Assembly: GCA_012515075.1 (NCBI GenBank)
Contig: JAAYZC010000052.1
Location: 1-49,339, forward strand
Source: Thermoplasmatales archaeon
Lineage (GTDB): Archaea > Thermoplasmatota > Thermoplasmata > Methanomassiliicoccales > Methanomethylophilaceae
Direction: 5' to 3'
DNA: 49,339 nt
Positions 49,125 to 49,339 of the stretch are shown in pieces. A model generated the notes under the pieces. That model worked only from the letters and a program-made list of their open reading frames with translations. It ran no database searches and had not been told where the DNA came from. Position 1 is the first letter of the stretch; every line of letters starts with the position of its first letter. The position numbers and the translations under genes are program-made.

Positions 49125-49146
49125 CTTCCCGATGATAGCGCTTCGG

Positions 49147-49156
49147 CATTAATACT
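49147..49156 (-). promoter_or_regulatory. TATA box for the isoprenoid operon
   Basis: Minus-strand AGTATTAATG centred 28 nt before the ipk ATG. Confidence 0.5.
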
Positions 49157-49222
49157 TTGTTTGTCCACACGGACCAGGGGTGTGCGGAGGCGAAGCTACA
49201 AGGATGGAATGGGAAAAGTGGT

Positions 49223-49339
<117 letters not shown>

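Overview
The window reads as a euryarchaeal chromosome segment from the Thermoplasmatota, most likely a Methanomassiliicoccales methanogen. Seen directly: archaeal information-processing genes (RpoF, RpoN, L21e, L18e, L13, S9, aIF1A, Pus10, Bud32, RadB), archaeal isoprenoid genes (isopentenyl phosphate kinase, type 2 IDI, prenyl synthase), TATA boxes about 25-30 nt upstream of starts, a 5S rRNA gene lying alone, and an InlB-type B-repeat surface protein. All 57 protein genes called here stop with TGA (45) or TAA (12) and none with TAG, which fits a pyrrolysine-using methanogen. No methanogenesis gene is present, so the lineage call is an inference.

Layout. 1-0.7 kb: end of a repeat surface protein. 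0.7-5.7 kb (minus): translation and ribosome-maturation operon aIF1A-Rio1-KH(Dim2-like)-Pus10-L21e-RpoF-DUF655-RsmA(Dim1), with tRNA-Glu just upstream. 5.9-12.3 kb: MFS exporter, a HAD-like protein with altered motif I, a formyltransferase-like protein, archease, aspartate dehydrogenase, M24 peptidase, cyclophilin-like protein. 12.3-17.4 kb: ilvB-ilvC and gap-pgk. 17.5-24.2 kb (minus): a lysine operon lrp-dapA-dapB-lysC-lysA-dapF-dapL that carries every diaminopimelate-route step except aspartate-semialdehyde dehydrogenase. 24.3-28.8 kb: MscS channel, A24 prepilin peptidase, radical SAM protein, ThiL. 28.9-32.1 kb (plus): a LarA-like/HdrD-like fusion protein and dihydropteroate synthase.

32.3-34.3 kb (plus) holds the most striking system: a compact four-gene operon E1-like / ubiquitin-like / E2-like / Rpn11-like JAMM protease, with key catalytic residues visible in each enzyme and overlapping genes. 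This looks like a full ubiquitin-type conjugation and removal cassette in a euryarchaeon, without a RING E3. 

34.3-37.6 kb: hexuloisomerase and a TIM-barrel protein, then L18e-L13-S9-RpoN and tRNA-Pro(GGG). 37.6-38.4 kb has no confident gene, but contains an 11-base C run, a possible decayed gene and a terminator-like hairpin. 38.4-43.2 kb: small proteins, a flavoprotein, an acetyltransferase and a nuclease-helicase (DUF2075) lying beside tRNA-Pro(TGG) with a short copy of the tRNA 3' end on its other side, suggesting a small island. 43.2-49.3 kb: RdgB-Bud32, AIM24-like and membrane proteins, RadB, the ipk-fni-prenyl synthase operon and 5S rRNA.

Expression pattern: genes at the head of transcription units mostly have a TATA box centred 25-30 nt before the start codon and no spaced Shine-Dalgarno, so they are probably leaderless. 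Internal operon genes have GGAGG-type sites or ATGA/TGATG overlaps.
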